The position numbers and the translations under genes are program-made. Shown here in pieces: positions 34,461-45,500 of a stretch of DNA of 64,000 nucleotides. The stretch covers positions 43,090,354-43,154,353 of the forward strand of contig CM067063.1 in the NCBI GenBank assembly GCA_033980235.1, in the 5' to 3' direction. Each line of letters starts with the position of its first letter. Position 1 is the stretch's first letter. This DNA comes from Diadema setosum. Its lineage: Eukaryota > Echinodermata > Echinoidea > Diadematoida > Diadematidae. The notes beneath the pieces were generated by a model. The model saw only the letters and a list, made by a program, of their open reading frames with translations. It was not told where the DNA came from and did not search any database.

Positions 34461-37320
34461 TTTTAGCTTTTTAGTGATGTCTACCTTCTAACAATAAACA
34501 GGCATGGAGAGAAACATCACAATGGCGGTCTCTTGATTTTCAGCATTTTAACAACTTAATGCAAGTGCATGATGTTTCCGTGTCATAATAATGTGTCATT
34601 ATAATCATTTTGCCAGTTCAAGTGTTACATGTCATGGATATGCATCATCTCCCCCCACATGCTTCCGATTTCTTTGAATTCCACAGCACTCTGAGGGCCA
34701 GAAGAAAGCGTGGTTGAATAACACTGAAAGATTTTTTTTTTTTGATCACCTGAAGCAATTCAAGCATCTTTCCTAATCTAGTTCTAACTCGAAACGATCG
34801 GTCTTCATTTGTACTTCAGCGTGAAAAGCTGCATCTGGTATTCATATTCTTACCACTTGATTTGTGCCCCGGGTATATTTTTCAGGTTTTTTGAAAATAT
34901 TACCATGCAATAATTTTGGGCCTGTGAATTAATACCGCCGCACTTAGACAGGATGAACTGTATATGAAGTGACTCTTTGACTTCGGGCATCTGTGATGCA
35001 AGATTGAGGATGAATTATTTCTCCCCTCATTCTCTCTCAGCCTTTCTAATTGAGGGGGCTGTTTTGTTATGATGATGAAGTGATGAAGCCGTCGCCTGTA
35101 GCCTAACCCTAGACTGAACTCTCCACTTCTTCTTGCGAACTCTCGTTATCAATCTCACTGTCGCCCAAAACAGAATGAGAAGCAAATAAAGAGGGAAAAT
35201 ATAAACATCACCTTTACTCAGCGACATTCTTCATAACATCGAAACCAGGCAGCTCAAAGGTGTGTGCAAGTCTTTGCATATGCGTATGAGGTAATGATTG
35301 ACATTTATATCGACAGCGTAATAATGATATAGTTCGTGATTTTTTTGTTTAAATCATTAGGTATCATAATCATTGTTTTGGAGTCTGATCAGAACTTCTG
35401 TGTAGTAGATTTGTTTCAACTTATGTAAGCTATAAAGGCACGCAGAAGCTCTTCAATTAAAGAAGGGTAGTGCTGTTTATGTTTCATACATCGAATGGCT
35501 ATTTCAAACACCGGAGAGTATTAACTGGTGACCAACGTTGTCCAAAAACTGTCTTGACATATTGAGACTTTGCTACAGTCTCCCCCATTTCGTCCATGAC
35601 AGAGCAATCCTGATGAAACAAGTTGCCTCTTCGTTGGCTGACAGGTTTGACGTAGATGAATTCAGAGCAATGAGTGAGCAATGATCGAAGAAAGCAAACA
35701 ACAGATGGAAAATGGGAGTAAAATGAAGATGAATAGCACCATAGGAGGCAATTTGCGACTGGCCATGGTGAAATGAACGTTGATTGATCTGTCTAATTAC
35801 TCTCATTTTCTAGTTCTGGGCACTCCAGCTATTCGAGCTACCATTCCAATGTTGTGTGAGTGAATCATTTATTTTGAAAGCTTCAAATAACCCCATAGTA
35901 AAGTCTCACTGGGAGTTCTTCTTCTTGCGTCATTCCCTCTTATCACTGCCTACAGTCAAAGTTTTTATTCTTCCGTAGACTTAGTTACATCAATTTTAGC
36001 ATTTCATAAACTTTGTTTGAAATATTTTTTTCTTACTGAATGTCTACCGAAATTTGGGATTTTAATAAATCCCATCATTATGTTAAAGCAACAACAACAA
36101 ACGTATATTAGACACTGATGGAGGCGTTACAGAGTCTTTTTGTTATTATAACTGTTTTTCAGCGAAAGCGTACTCCCTCTATTTTCCGCTTTTCCTTCCT
36201 CCCCTTCTCGAGAGAAATTCATCAGCATAATACCTTGAGGATGCATTCAATTTTCATGGAGGGATGCAAGCAATGCTCATCGATGGATCGTTTATAAATC
36301 GTTATTACGTTCATTGCTTCCCTCTGATGTGTGTGGTGATGACAGAACGCAATCAATAAAATTCGTTCGAATCAACTCAAATGAATTTCAAGCCCATCAT
36401 ACTTTGGTTTTAGGAAAGCATCTTAATGGGGGAGGTATAAAGTTAGTCATCAAAACTTCTGATATGATAACAGTTGGAGAATTTGGCATGATAATCACAA
36501 TCGGCTAACAATAATACACAATCAACAATAATTACGTGCAAGTAAGTCTTATACATTAAAGCCGGTTCATGCTAACAATGCAAAATACACATTTCTTCGT
36601 GTTGGCAGCTGTATAGGAATTTGATGTCACAGGACGCACAGCTCTCAAGCACGAAAAGTTTGAATTGGCCGGGAATTAAAATGGCGCCTGTTTAATGAGT
36701 ACATCAATTATTCTCCAATTGTTTTCATCACAGACCCAATAAACATTTACTTTCCAAAGGATTAGTATTAATTGTGTGGCCTTTGCGAGTTCCAGATATA
36801 CAACTAAGCAAAAATATGTTTCATTTCAAAGACGAGAAAAATAAACTATGACATTTTGAGATCATTTTGACATTTCCAATACAGTGAATAATAATTACCA
36901 TGATTGATGAAGGGAAAAAAAAAAGGTTTAAGCCTAAATTCTTTGCTGTACACTTCTTCCAGGTTGAGGATAGTCTGCTTGCGATTCGACTACTTGAATG
37001 AAAATTAATCTGATGAATCTCTTTCATGTGATTTAAGGCTGATAGGATACTCGAAAATATGAGCGAAAGATGCATAGTATATATTGTTTCACCTAACTGA
37101 CTCTTTATCAGAAAATTCCGAATTTCTTTAATATCTGATGGTACCATCGATACCACTGTTATAAAAATCTGAGTCATGATTTAAGCTCAATCAATCGCGA
37201 AGAAGAAAATCAACAGCCATTACAATAACAAAATTCTGACTCAACGATTTTTTTTTCATAGACATAGGTACTAGTGTTCAGAACGAAAAAAAAAATGAAA
37301 CTAATACAGATGGTCATTTT
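34461..37320. other. No gene recognised
   Basis: Mostly AT-rich unique-looking sequence. A 66-codon minus-strand frame (35027-35227) has a hydrophobic N-terminal segment followed by a strongly basic stretch, but nothing else supports it. A homeodomain-type AT-rich cluster sits near 36640-36790. Confidence 0.4.
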
Positions 37321-37630
37321 GGGAAGGTTAAGTCAAAAGTTAATATGAATACCGTTTCAGTGACTGGTGTCATGAAACATTTGATCGCTCTGTCATGTGA
37401 AAAGGCTACTGGACCCGATGGTGTACCAGCCAAAGTTTTGTTCCTTCCATAGTCACCTCTTAGGTTCTCTTGAGCAAGACATTTTACCAAACCTATGGGA
37501 AAAATTGAGTAGCCCAAAGGACTCCATTATTCAAAGATGGTGAAAGTAGCACTTTGGGTCATTACAGGCCAATTTCAGTAATTTCCGTTCTTGGAAAGAT
37601 AAAGGATAGAATTATTCATAAGCAGGTTTT
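37321..37630 (+). pseudogene. LINE reverse transcriptase, N-terminal fragment
   Basis: Two segments of the early RT domain. The first, near 37321-37450, contains KATGPDGVPAKVL, the conserved fingers motif of LINE reverse transcriptases, and ends at an in-frame TAG. The second, in another frame near 37522-37629, contains TPLFKDGES and GHYRPISVISVLGKI, the next conserved RT block. An internal stop and frameshifts separate them. After about 37630 the coding similarity stops and T-rich sequence begins, so the catalytic core and C terminus are absent. The fragment is inactive. Confidence 0.88.
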
Positions 37631-38155
37631 ATTTTTTTTTTTAATGGAATGTGTTTTTTTTTTTTAATTTATGGAAGGGTTTAGTTCTACATGTTTCTTT
37701 TGAAATTTCCATAGATACATTAAAAAAAACAATTGTACTCCATGAATATAGCTTGGAATGTATGATGCGTAACTCATAAGAGTTCCAATCCATTTACACT
37801 CCTCAACCTATAGTCAACATAGTCAAGATATCAGCAATACCGATTTTTCGTCCGTATTTGAACTTCATACTCACATGCCTTGTTTTTGTTTATGTTGTAT
37901 TTTAAGGCCTTGTTCATATCTTTTTTTCTTTTTTTTTCATTTGTGTCTAAAATAAGCTTCCCATGGTGTTGATATTTCTTTTTTGTTGTTCGTTGCATAT
38001 ATTATAAAATGTTTGTAACTGTGTGTATTTGTATGTACTGTATAATGTATGATGCTTGTACTTTTAACCTGTGTGAAACCCCCCTGAAAACATGAATTTG
38101 ACTGACGAGGGTGTTCCTCCCTATGAGTGGAAATAAAAATTCAATTGAATTGAAG
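37631..38155 (+). mobile_element. LINE 3' UTR and (ATTGA)n-type tail
   Basis: T-rich non-coding sequence ending with GGAAATAAAAATTC and AATTGAATTGAA (about 38130-38153), the form of tail that CR1-like LINEs carry. Joined to the RT fragment at 37321-37630, it implies an internally deleted copy. It could also be two separate insertions. Confidence 0.6.
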
Positions 38156-40799
38156 ATTGCAATGAATATAGAAGTCAAAGTAAAAATGTGTGTGTTTTAG
38201 TGAATATTCAAATTTTCCCAAGCTGAGGTGTTACGGTGTTCCGAGTTTAATAATGAGTATTTATGTAAATCTAATATGAGTCCCTTATCACATCAAATTG
38301 TTATGCCTTTGGGGATAGCCTTGTCTCAATTTTTTTTCTGAAGCCTGTCAGGTGGGTTTAGATGTCAAATTCGAGATTCAAATGATTAGTTCCCAAAGGA
38401 GTCCAAAGTTGATGTTCTTGAGTGTACGTGTGGATTAAGAGGTAGATGTATAGGGAGAGAAATGGAGGGAGAGAGAGAGAGAGAGAGAGAGAGGAAGAGC
38501 GAAATAGAGAGAGAGAGAAGGAAAGAAAGAAAGAGAAAAAGTTGATCGAGGATGAAATTACAAACGGAATATTCTCGAAAAAACTAGGTCGTTCAACTGT
38601 TCAAACCATTGTCTTATTTTGAACAGAAGACCTACATGTCCAAAAAATGACGAGGAGGGGAATAAGGACAAACGACATACAATGAAGGAACAAACAATCA
38701 TGCGAGAAATCGAGAGAGAGAGTGAGGTGGGAATAACATTAAATGACAGTACAAAACGGAGATAACATGAGGAAAATCAAATATTGTGTGACGTTACCTC
38801 AAGTACCATATTGGTGACAAGTTCTATCCACTTTGATCCCTCTCTTGGGTTGGGGTAAGAGTACTTTAGGCTGACGATCATCGGCTATCGAGAGACGAAA
38901 TCCAGCCCGTCGGTTCAAATTTCATTCGCAATGCGGCTTTTGGCAGGAAAACGAATCAGAAGGAGAATATTGCACACAAAGAAGAATACTTAATTTTTCT
39001 CGCGGTTCCTTTCTTTCTTTCTTTCTCTTAAGTACAAGTCAAACGGACGGGTTTTCAGCACAGATGTTACATTCACAGTAACAACTTCATGCACACAAGA
39101 ATGCGCTACATCCTTACTCCGAGACAGCTTTTAAATGTAATGGAATGAAATGGACTCGTATTTTAAGCTCTAAAAGTATCACCTACTCGGAGAAGCATGA
39201 TGTGAATTGGAGACATTCTTCTGAGAAATTGGTGCCTGATTGTCTGAATATATCCCTTCCTTTAAATGAGAACTAAATATAATCTTATCCCTCTGAAAGA
39301 ACACAGTTAAAAGGGCTTCTCCACAGACAAGGATTTACGGTAGATGGCACAAGGCGAGTGTTTGTAAGTTTGTATGTCTTTTTAACGTGCTGACTTCAGT
39401 CTCGAGAAGACAATACGACTCATCATCACAAGCACCAGTTCCTATCTGGGATTCGACGAGAAATCTATCCGCAAAACGAGATGTCTTTTTGACATAGTCA
39501 CGGTAATACTGTAAAAAGTGTCAAAGATACTGCTTAGTTTAGTTGTCATTGCCACTATTTCTGGCATCAGTGCAAAAAAGGAAACATACACACGCAGGCA
39601 AAATGTGGCTTTTCGACCATCACATGATTTTCAAATAATATGATTTGCATGAATTCAGTCATTGATCGGTTAGAAGTTGTCTGAACTTCAAACCTTTCCC
39701 TATTAAATTCAGAGATCACATTTTACCTCTAGCAAGCACGTATTGAACCTCTAATGAAAGAAAGTCCTTAAATACTCCGAACTACGCAGTAACGTGATAA
39801 AATAAGGTAGTCGCTTGACTAACCTATTTTTCTGTAGAACTCTGGAAATACACAACGAAATGTGAAGTAGAAAACTGACATGCAGATTATTAAATTGATC
39901 TTAGATGAATTTCCATGACAAACCTAATTTGCTGTTCTTGGAGATCAAGTGACATAGTATATCATTGATACTTGCTAAATGCCCTATAGCCTCTATTCCA
40001 TGATTATTTTCTCGTTAGTTTAAGGAATGCAAAAGTAGATTTAAGCTCCTGTTACATGAGAAACTGGGGGAGGATAATGGGCGAGAGGGAGGAAATTCAA
40101 TTTCATAATGGAACCGAACAAATTTCTTTTTAGATTTTTCTCTTTTAACACATTCTTTCTTCAGCAGCTTTCTGAGAGTGCCTCGTTTGACGTCGTAGCC
40201 CTTTTCCTACGGCATTATCAAATTTCCATAAAATTCGCTTTTCCCATGATTTAAAATTGATTAGCGTTCAACATAGGTTAAAAGTCTAAAGAATTGTGTA
40301 ACACCACGTTCAAGTTGGCTGTAAGAAACGTTGTAGACTCAAACAAGCAAACTGATAGAGGTTTCATCAGATTTGGACCTTGAAGACAATACTTTATGAA
40401 ATAATAAATGTTACATGTTTCCAGGAAAATAGATAGTGATATTAGTAGCAAACACCTACTATTGCAAATCATGTGCAGTGATCATTTCATGCCGCCAAAA
40501 GAATTCCACTGACTTTCATACCAACGAGGCTTAATTCTTGCCTTCTTGATTTTTTTTTTAAAGAATGGAATCATGACTTACAATTATCATCATTAACATC
40601 TACAATTTGTCGTGTTGCATTCACCAAGAAAGTGATGAAAGTGTTGAAGTCTCCAAGTCATTGAGCATGAAATGCACGACCTTACCATTGTTTGCGACTA
40701 AAATCATATTAGGAGAAAATATTGCAATATATATTAAAAAAAGCTTCCTATCTTTATGACATATTTCCAACTGGTCAAAACAAAAACGCAAGGTTTTGT
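38156..40799. other. No gene recognised; GA-rich tract
   Basis: Contains a GA repeat at about 38465-38535 with purine-rich flanks and a short CTTT repeat near 39008-39027. The rest is unique-looking and AT-rich, without a supportable exon. Confidence 0.4.
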
Positions 40800-40925
40800 T
40801 TCTTACTAGAGGGGACGGGATGATAACAAAAAACGTTGTTCAGCCAGACTAGGGAATCGAACGAGGGTCCTTTGGATCTGGAGGTAGACATGCTACTGAC
40901 CGACTGAGCCAATTCATCACCTTGA
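40800..40925 (-). repeat. tRNA-derived SINE-like insert
   Basis: On the minus strand, box A (TGGCTCAGTCGG, complement of 40900-40911) and box B (GTTCGATTCCC, complement of 40852-40862) of the internal RNA polymerase III promoter are correctly ordered and spaced. The T arm and anticodon arm do not pair properly, and the sequence runs on into a non-tRNA body ending near 40800. It is therefore a tRNA-derived SINE or a tRNA pseudogene and not a working tRNA gene. Confidence 0.65.
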
Positions 40926-41849
40926 CATGTTCGTCGCTAAAAGAGGGAGAGTTAGGGAGAGAAAGAAAGGGATATCGTAAAATTGAATGAAGGGTTACTG
41001 TGAATATCTATTAATAAGAGTACAGGAAGCAAAACCAACCATTGTAAAGTCTACAAGAGTTAAACGTGTAAATGAAGGACTGTTGGTGATATCAAAAGAC
41101 GATGAGACTCAAATAATGAGGGTTTGGTTTCAAATAACCGGTAATAAACATTTTGTCCATTAGTTGAGTTGCGAAAAATGTCAGCTTGAGCATTGCAAAG
41201 AAACTAAAAGCCATGCAATTCAAGATCTACCAATGATCAAATTATCCAAAAGTATTTTACCAATCACAATTTATTTAGCGATACTATTGACAAGCAAGCC
41301 GTCATTCAAGCCACTCCAAGGAACGAACCAAGAAGTATATAGATTGCGTTATTCATCAACGCCAACAAATTTTGTATAAATCATTGTGTGGAGTGCTGGC
41401 AGAGACAATTTCCCTATCCCTATAACTCCATGCAGATGCTCCTTGCCGTTATTTCTCCTCCTCCCCTGCGGTGAATACTTTATTATTGTAGAGAGATCGA
41501 ACTAGTAGGTTGGGCAAATATAGCATGTCTGGGCGTGCGGAAATTGTTTCAAACTTGGAGTGGACGCTGGGGCCTGTTATTGAATGAGTAAGTAGCTTTA
41601 TACAACTTCTTTCTTCAAACGGGAAGAATAGAAACAAAGGGCAATATCATCACCGATATAACTCCAAAATAGCCTGACATTTTCTGAGCATAACTAGGCA
41701 AAATATTCCTTCCTCTAGCAAGCTTTTATTTTAAGAATACAGTTTTGATAGGGCATGTAGGGATTAATACTTGATTTTGTCTGTCTTTGTGTAATTGTCT
41801 GTCCGTCATTGTCCGTGGGCATTAGATAATATTTGAATTATGATTTCCA
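40926..41849. other. No feature recognised
   Basis: Unique-looking sequence between the SINE-like insert and a LINE relic. No gene is supported. Confidence 0.4.
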
Positions 41850-42315
41850 TAAAGATTGAGTCAGTTCTTGGAGGTTATTACTTCAACGAAGATAACTTTG
41901 TTAACTAAAATAAGTGTACTACAGAAAAGAGCCCTACAGGTTGTCCTACTGGTAGACAATCGTTTCAGCAATAAATCCCTTTACAACCTCACCGGAGTTG
42001 AACCAGTTGAAATTCGCTGGAAGAAAGAAGCTGCCCTATTTATTCTTAAGCTCCTGCATAACATGTTGCCGTCGTTTCTATGTGATAAAATAACTGTGAA
42101 ATTGAATGCACATTATCTAAGAAATTCACGCAATATCCTCAAACTGAAAAAAACCTAAAACAAATTTTTTGAAACACGGATGTATTTATACTGGCATAAG
42201 TATTTTCAATGATCTCCCCGAAAATATTAGAATATTAGACAGTCTGTCTTCCTTTAGAAATGCTCTTGATTCAGTCGTAAATTTTCATACAGGTACTCAT
42301 AGTTCATATTGAAGT
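41850..42315 (+). pseudogene. LINE ORF2, extreme C-terminal fragment
   Basis: An open frame at 41856-42158 carries the post-RT landmark VLQKRALQVVLL and later WKKEAALFILKLLHNMLPSF. After a frameshift near 42155-42185 it continues with GISIFNDLPENIRILDS and then SFRNALDSV, and it terminates near 42313. These are standard for the C-terminal tail of CR1/Jockey-type LINE ORF2 proteins. The RT catalytic domain is missing, so this is a 5'-truncated dead copy from a family different from the one at 19257. Confidence 0.85.
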
Positions 42316-42590
42316 GTTTGTTTAACCTGAATGAAGATAATCACCTCAGATGATTGTTGGTATTTTGTTATATTGATATTGATTTTAGAGTATGTTTAGT
42401 CTTTGTTTCGTTGTGTTTGTTTGTTTTTTTTTTTTGATATTCATATCACCTCTATGTTTCATTCTGTATCTTTGATTTGTTCTGTTTATGTTAAATACTT
42501 TGTTCACGGCCTCTCTGAAAAACAGCCTTTTGGCTGATTGAGGGCTTTTAACCCCGTGATTAAATAAACAAACAAACAAACAAACATCCG
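42316..42590 (+). mobile_element. LINE 3' UTR with (AAAC)n tail
   Basis: Follows the ORF2 fragment directly. It contains a short hairpin-like segment (AGCCTTTTGGCT), then GATTAAATAAAC and an AAAC tetramer repeat (about 42564-42588). This is a typical LINE end and fixes the 3' boundary of the insertion. Confidence 0.75.
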
Positions 42591-45500
42591 TTGCAGAATC
42601 AAACCTCAATACACACAAAATGGTTTTCTCTCAAAATGATGTGAATATCAACTTTACCAGAAGGGGTAGCTTCCCATGCCTAATGTCATATCATCTATAA
42701 TAAATCACAACGTTAGTAATAACTTTTTGTACATTAAAATTAGACTAATGAGTGCATTTAGAAGCGCGAAGGTGAAAAATGAAATCTTCGGTGGGTGCTT
42801 TCACAGAGCCAATGTAAATCTTCCTCATTTCATGAAGGTGGATGCGATCTGTAACATCTGTCTATAATCTGACTTTAAATACTTGTGGTTTGAATATTAC
42901 TTGCTATACTAAAAAGACATTTTTGTTGTGGTGCTCTAAAAGTAATTATTCTAAAATACCGTTTTTAAGTCGATTTGTTTGTAAAACAGTATACAAAATA
43001 ACATTTTCCCTCGGTTGATGACTCATATAAACACTCATTTTGGTCGTTTTACAAACATAAAAGTTTGACATCTTATTGAAAGTTATCATATCCAAACCAT
43101 GTGTCTACAGTATGATTACACCTTCATCATGACGTCAGCATAGTCCGTCGTCCCATTATAGCATCTTAGATTACATCAAAGACTCATGTTTAATGAAGTC
43201 TGTCTCTCAATTCACAGCAGCGTAATCACGTAAGTTCTGAGGAAATGATATTCGGGCTAATTGCAATTATTAATGCATGGAATCACTTCTTTTCATTTCC
43301 TTGGCTGAACAGGTCAATTTAAAAACCCTTATGGCCATCAGCTCCGAAGCCCTCACATGATAGACCTACCAACTCTTTGGCATTCCTTTTCCCTTCCAGC
43401 AGCCTATCAGCTCCGTTCAATTTGCTCCGTTAATTAGGGTCTGATAAAGCTGCAAGCAGTATCCTTCTACATTCACCATGCCTAATATCTCCAGGGCAAT
43501 TTAATCACAACTAGGACTGCCGAAAGAAGGAAGATTCTCCTTCTGATCTTGGTAACATGATCATTGGAAGAGAAGCAACATAGATTTGTTCACAAAAACA
43601 ATGCACCTTTCTGTTTGAGCGATTTGATAAAATTTAGATCATACATAATGATAAAGCGTAGAATCTGGCTACACGAAAAACAGAAGATCAGATTTTAGAT
43701 TTTGACTTACAAGCACAATCTTGAAAAAACAAACAAACAAACAAACCCTTCCCTTTCCCATATTTGATCATTATCAAGTTCAGATCTACTGTGACACGTA
43801 TCTGCAACGTCAGCAGTGTTCTGGAGAAACGTTAAGACAATTTGTTGGGATCATCAAACATTGTGCAGAAAACTTCGATTTGGAACATACCCAATGCTCC
43901 TACCGTCAATATTGATAAGTTAGTAGAGTAGGTAGAAGAGCAATCTCGAACGTCAGCGAATTTGAAATGGCAGTGGATGTTTCATTACCGAGAAAATCGT
44001 AGGGATGTAGGAATGCATATCTGGTGTGATACAAACATTAGGGTTATTACGTAATCAATCTACGTCAATAGGATAACCATACAAAGACTAAAAGGTGAGC
44101 CTGTATATCATTTCAAGTTTTCAGTTATTCGTTTAGGGGATATGATTGTAAAGTAACAACACATTTGTGGGTCTTTTTTGTTACATCATAATCAAAAGAA
44201 ACTCTGAAGGCTACCTTCGGAATGTCTGACATGGAATATGTAAAGACAGCTGTCTTATATATTTTACTACAATCTTGACGAAGATATACTTTCCTGCAGA
44301 GGAGGGTCGTCGAAATCTATGCAGTTTGATGTATCCTCTCGCTCGGAAAATTGTTAATATTGTTCGATTTACGCAAAACCTCACCCTGGTATCTACTCAC
44401 TGTGCTATTTCACGCTTAGAATCAGATATACAATATATTATGACATTTCGTTCCGTCATTTAATCTTAATAACTAAGTGAAAAGAAGTGACCAGGTGTAT
44501 AAGAAAATGTCATTTAAGCGACCTGCTGTTAACTAATGTTATACAACCGAAGTATAAGTAAACGTGATAATCGATGGGTATATTATGATGCTATTGTGGA
44601 CACTGAAGCTTTGTGGATGTGACTTAATAACTAATATGAAAGAAATCTTAGTTTCCTTTAATTGCTTCTTAATGTCATTAGAACACGCTACTCTCCCTAT
44701 TTCTCTCTCTCTCTCTCTCTCCCATATGTCTTAACGTCGTGACAAAGATATTTTCGGAGAATGACTCTTCCTTGCATCAACGTTTAATCTATTACTTTCT
44801 TCTGGTATTTTGCTTGTCCCTCTCATTTCTTCGTTAATCCTTCGTCTTCCTTTTAAACTTAATTGTAGTCAATAAGATTGTAGTCAATTCACATCTTTTG
44901 TACATGACAGTTTCAACTGTATGACTGAATAACTGTATGAAAGCATTGGCGAGAACTCAAACTTACATGAAGCACAAGTCCTTAATCTTCTTTTTTTTGA
45001 GAAGATCACCACGACTCCGAAAAACGGTATTCCTGACCTTCCTCTTCCTTGCGCTATTGCAATGTTATATTTGCAGTGGAGAACATTCTAGGTTTCTGAG
45101 TAAGGACAGTTTTATTGTCAATGAACTGGATAAAATCTGTACTTTAATAATAATGTTTAAAGAATACCCTGAATATTTGGGATACACAAGGGAGAGAAGA
45201 ACTTTGAAATCATAATACATTTGTAGATAGAGATAGGAAATACCTCATCAATTACAAAGTCTCATCTGTACCCCTTTTTTCTAAGCTTTCAAAAATGCGA
45301 GCAACTTTGTCTAATATACTATCAAACTCATGTGTGAAAATGAGAATAATATGTTCAGTCATGCGCGAATTAGCACAAATTAAGTACATAATAAAATTAT
45401 TACTATTGTCGAAAGTCACAAAAGTCATTTCTAGCAGTCTGCGAAACATTCTATTTCTGGTGTATTATGTCTAAGTGCTGGTGTTGTATTATCATTCATC

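Noticed and set aside
40830..40925. Functional tRNA gene on the minus strand
   Set aside because: A and B boxes are present but the T stem and the anticodon stem do not pair, so it is a SINE or pseudogene.
44937..45215. Candidate secreted peptide with a hydrophobic stretch
   Set aside because: The hydrophobic segment is internal and preceded by another hydrophobic run, no processing sites follow, and nothing supports transcription.
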